25,576 nucleotides of DNA, taken from Bacteroidales bacterium (GTDB taxonomy: Bacteria; Bacteroidota; Bacteroidia; Bacteroidales; P3). The notes under the pieces are model-generated. The model did no database searches, was not told the DNA's origin, and worked only from the letters and a program-made list of their open reading frames with translations. Numbering within the stretch: position 1 is the stretch's first letter; each line of letters opens with the position of its first letter. The DNA lies in the NCBI GenBank assembly GCA_017545365.1, contig JAFWOP010000092.1, positions 1 to 25,576 on the forward strand. The letters are read 5' to 3'. Below are positions 23,229 through 25,576 of this stretch, one piece after another. The position numbers and the translations under genes are program-made.

Positions 23229-24869
23229 CTCCTTCTCCTCCTCTGCGCCTGCGCAGAGAATGGCAAAGCGCCTGTGACCTTCCAGAACGAGGGCAATCCC
23301 CTCGTCCGCACCTGCTATACCGCCGACCCCGCCCCGGTGGTCATTGACGGACGGCTTTACCTCTACACAGGCCACGACGAGTGCTTCGAGGACAGCGTGG
23401 GCTACGAGGGCCTCTACGGCTTCAACATCACGGGCTGGCTCTGCTTCTCTACCGACGACATGCAGACGTGGACCGAGCACGGCGTCGTCCTCAGCCCTGC
23501 TGACTTCAGCTGGGCCTCCGGCGAGGCATGGGCTGCGCAGGTGGTGGAGAAGGACGGACGCTACTGGTACTACGTCAGCACCCAATGTGCCGACCCCAAC
23601 TGCAAGGCCATCGGCGTAGCTGTCGGCGACAGCCCCACAGGACCGTTCAAGGATGCCATAGGAAAACCTCTCATCGTTGACAGCATGACGCCCAACGCCC
23701 ACCCCCTCGGCTGGTGGAACGACATCGACCCGACCGTCTTCATCGACGACGACGGCACGGCATGGCTCAGCTGGGGCAACGGCACCTGCTTCCTGGCCCG
23801 TCTGAAGCCTTCGATGACGGAACTCGACGGCGACATCACGGCCCTCCCCATGGAGAACTACGTCGAGGGTCCCTGGCTCTACAAGCGGCGTGCCGACGAC
23901 GGCCGCACGTGGTGGTACATGGTCTATGCCTCCATGGGCAGCCGTGGCGAGACCATCTCCTACGCCATGGCGCCCGACGTCACAGGCCCCTGGGAGTTCC
24001 GCGGCGAGCTCACAGGACCTGCCAAGGACAGCTTCACCATCCATCCGGGCGTCGTCGACTACAAGGGCCACACCTACCTTTTCTACCACAACAGCACCCT
24101 CTCGCTGGGCGGCTATGGCCCCGCCACCGGCCGGCGAAGCGTCTGCTACGAGAAGATGTTCTACAACCCCGACGGCACCATCCGCCCCGTCGTCCAGACC
24201 CTCGGTCCTGCCGAGCCCATCCAGACGGGCGACCTACTCTTCATCAGCATCCCCGCCGACTACGACCTCGACGACAAGACCCACTACCCCACCTCAAACA
24301 TCCAGAACTTCATCCACGTCGCCATGCTCGAGGTTGATGACCGTCAGGATATCTACGCCATCGACGCCACGCTCAAGTATGGCGTCCATCGTCATCCGCT
24401 CGACACGCTCCTCAGCCAGTTCACGCTCAACGGCGGCCGCCTGCCCCGTATGGAAATCATGAGGGTAAAAGACGCCACCAAGGCCGCAGGCGAGGCGGCA
24501 ATCGCCAACGCCAAGCAACACCTGGGCGTAGCGTACGACATGGAGTTCCGCCCGGGCGGCGACCTCTATTGCAGCGAGCTCGTACACCTCTGCTACCTCG
24601 ATGCCGACGGCCGTCCCCTCTTCCCGCTCATCGACATCGACCTCCGCACCATCCCTCCCGCCCGCGCCCGTCGCGGCAATCCCGACGGCCCCGACGCCAA
24701 TCCCCTGCGCCCAGGCCCTGACCAGAGCGAGTTTACCATCCCTCCCTACTGGACGCAGCTCTGCCGCCTTGCCGGCATCGCCCTACCCCAAGGCGAAGGC
24801 ATCATGCCTGCCGACATCTATCGCAGCCCCCTGCTCCGTACCGTAAACGCCACCATCCCCACGAAATAG
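23106..24869 (+). CDS. GH43 glycosidase fused to a permuted NlpC/P60-like (YiiX, C92) domain
   Basis: 587 aa lipoprotein; lipid Cys49 (LLCAC) after an unusually long N terminus made by heptamer repeats. Residues about 65-365 are a GH43 propeller: base Asp74 (YTADPAPVV), Asp208 (WNDIDPTVF) and acid Glu254 (NYVEGPWLY). It ends at KMFYNPDGTIRPVVQ and continues almost without linker into a second enzyme-like domain (about 372-575): GDLLF (375-379), His404 in NFIHVAML and Cys489 in DLYCSELV. The order His before Cys is that of the circularly permuted papain-like YaeF/YiiX family (Peptidase_C92). Both active sites look intact, so the protein may cut a glycosidic and an amide (or thioester) bond in the same envelope compartment. 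Substrates are unknown. It is followed by a strong terminator. Confidence 0.85.
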   Translation: MKNKMFTSSAHTPQPSAFSPRPSAFGRAIYSSLFIFHSSFFLLLLLCACAENGKAPVTFQNEGNPLVRTCYTADPAPVVIDGRLYLYTGHDECFEDSVGYEGLYGFNITGWLCFSTDDMQTWTEHGVVLSPADFSWASGEAWAAQVVEKDGRYWYYVSTQCADPNCKAIGVAVGDSPTGPFKDAIGKPLIVDSMTPNAHPLGWWNDIDPTVFIDDDGTAWLSWGNGTCFLARLKPSMTELDGDITALPMENYVEGPWLYKRRADDGRTWWYMVYASMGSRGETISYAMAPDVTGPWEFRGELTGPAKDSFTIHPGVVDYKGHTYLFYHNSTLSLGGYGPATGRRSVCYEKMFYNPDGTIRPVVQTLGPAEPIQTGDLLFISIPADYDLDDKTHYPTSNIQNFIHVAMLEVDDRQDIYAIDATLKYGVHRHPLDTLLSQFTLNGGRLPRMEIMRVKDATKAAGEAAIANAKQHLGVAYDMEFRPGGDLYCSELVHLCYLDADGRPLFPLIDIDLRTIPPARARRGNPDGPDANPLRPGPDQSEFTIPPYWTQLCRLAGIALPQGEGIMPADIYRSPLLRTVNATIPTK

Positions 24870-24896
24870 CTCTTTTTCGCGACAATTGTACTTTAT

Positions 24897-24936
24897 AGTA
24901 GAGACGCCATGCGTTGACGTCTCTACTGCTTTTTTC
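24897..24936 (+). terminator. Intrinsic terminator after the GH43-YiiX gene
   Basis: AGTAGAGACG (24897-24906), loop CCATGCGTTGA, CGTCTCTACT (24918-24927), then GC and a T run; a perfect 10-bp stem. GTAGAGACG-type palindromes recur in many bacterial genomes, so this may be a dispersed repeat serving as a terminator. Confidence 0.85.
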
Positions 24937-24958
24937 CCGTTTTTTCAGAGACAGCAAT

Positions 24959-25094
24959 AAAAAGTGTTGGACGGCGTCCTTCACTTTTTCGCCATGCCAA
25001 AGTTCAAGAAAAATCTTGACTTTGGCCATTTGGCTTTTAAAAAGTGTTCAATTTCTGAACAATTTTCGCCGAAAATCACAAAAAGTGCACTTTT
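24959..25094 (+). promoter_or_regulatory. Dyad-rich region upstream of the permease gene
   Basis: Five dyads in a row: AAAAAGTG-TT-GGAC-GGC-GTCC-TT-CACTTTTT (24959-24989); GCCAAAGT(T)CAAGA paired with TCTTGACTTTGGC (24996-25026, one bulge); TGTTCA-ATTTC-TGAACA (25045-25061); ATTTTCG-C-CGAAAAT (25062-25076); and the perfect palindrome AAAAGTGCACTTTT (25081-25094). The last ones sit just upstream of the promoter and look like operator sites; the first two are terminator-like. Confidence 0.6.
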
Positions 25095-25095
25095 C

Positions 25096-25129
25096 TTGCA
25101 CAAGTCAGAATTTTTTACTTATACCTTTG
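25096..25129 (+). promoter_or_regulatory. Candidate promoter of the permease gene
   Basis: TACCTTTG at 25122-25129. The nearest TTG is at 25096-25098, three bases further than in the other promoters of the window, so activation through the adjacent dyads is plausible. The leader is about 28 bases. Confidence 0.55.
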
Positions 25130-25162
25130 CAGAGCTAAAAACGAAAACAGTCTAAAAGAACA

Positions 25163-25576
25163 ATGAAAAAAGATTTATTAGCTCATTACATCACGGTTGC
25201 CGTGCGCAGCCTCGAACGCTACAAGACGCAAAGCGTCATCTCCATCGTCGGCCTCGCCGTCGGCTTCGTCTGCCTCTCGCTCTCGGCGCTATGGATTCGC
25301 TACGACAACACGTACAACACCTTCATCCCCGACTATCAGGACAAGTACGCCATCGCTTCGGAATGGGATGGAAAGTACCAACTCTCGTCTCCAAGCACAC
25401 TCGTCAAAATGTTGAGCGAATGGCCCGAGGTGGCGGCCTGCGGCATTTGCGGCGAAACCTTTTCCCTATTCAACGAAACAGGAGAGTATCACTTCTGCCT
25501 CTTCCTTGACCAGAACGTGCTCGACTTTCTCCCCATCGAGGTCGTGCAGGGCGACCCGAAGTTCATGGAGCACTTC
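25163..25576 (+). CDS. ABC transporter permease, MacB/FtsX type (partial)
   Basis: The first 138 residues of a gene that runs off the window with no stop. A short cytoplasmic start (MKKDLLAHYITVAVRSLERYK) is followed by one transmembrane helix (about 24-46, SIVGLAVGFVCLSLSALWI) and then a periplasmic domain of the MacB_PCD type, as in the many FtsX-like permeases of Bacteroidota. Such proteins move peptides, antibiotics or lipoproteins, or transmit force to envelope enzymes, with a separate ATPase. No ATPase gene is visible upstream, so it would be downstream or elsewhere. The start is set by the first ATG after the promoter. Confidence 0.8.
   Translation, partial: MKKDLLAHYITVAVRSLERYKTQSVISIVGLAVGFVCLSLSALWIRYDNTYNTFIPDYQDKYAIASEWDGKYQLSSPSTLVKMLSEWPEVAACGICGETFSLFNETGEYHFCLFLDQNVLDFLPIEVVQGDPKFMEHF

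Noticed and set aside
1..25576. tRNA, rRNA or riboswitch
   Set aside because: No cloverleaf, conserved rRNA segment or known riboswitch core was recognised on either strand; short RNAs could still be missed without a covariance search.

Overview
The window looks like chromosome from a Bacteroidales member, most likely Prevotella-like. Three things point there: in-window promoters of the Bacteroidota form TTTG-N20-TAnnTTTG instead of -35/-10 boxes, many lipoproteins with short lipoboxes, and families typical of the phylum (DUF3160, DUF5683, membrane-bound LytTR, GH2/GH20/GH43, MacB/FtsX-type permease). The species cannot be fixed from sequence alone. Coding DNA is GC-rich and intergenic DNA is strikingly AT-rich and repetitive.

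Layout. 1-142: a tandem promoter repeat that drives a secreted alpha/beta hydrolase (165-1109). 1136-6497: E2, E3 and a fused E1 alpha-beta of a thiamine-dependent 2-oxo acid dehydrogenase complex, same strand, probably one unit with the hydrolase. 6551-10472: three lipoprotein genes (a small VCBS-like protein translationally coupled to a YARHG+DUF3160 protein, then a CapA-type metallophosphatase). 10473-11389: a gene-free, AT-rich stretch full of repeats and palindromes. 11390-15173 (minus): a CobW/COG0523 GTPase and a GH2 glycosidase. 15361-19478 (plus): two near-identical 92-bp promoter repeats, one before a membrane LytTR regulator and one before a GH20 hexosaminidase, with a DUF5683 protein between them and a SpoU/TrmH methyltransferase after. 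19507-20859 (minus): an M28 peptidase lipoprotein. 20980-24869: two GH43-type proteins, the second fused to a permuted NlpC/P60-like (YiiX, C92) domain. 24870-25162: a dyad-rich leader, then the start of an ABC-transporter permease that runs off the window.

How it fits together. The glycosidases, esterase-like hydrolase and M28 peptidase are exported, so the window suits a polysaccharide- and protein-degrading anaerobe, but no SusC/SusD pair is present and no complete utilisation locus can be claimed. The most unusual content is repeat biology: (i) an in-frame 36-bp inverted repeat inside the E2 linker; (ii) heptamer-based inverted repeats that supply both the start codon and the hydrophobic core of the signal peptide in three lipoprotein genes, with heptamer tracts whose slippage would shift frame; (iii) portable promoter repeats that give nearly leaderless transcripts; (iv) a GH43-YiiX fusion. 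No rRNA, tRNA, CRISPR array, intact insertion sequence or origin was recognised.
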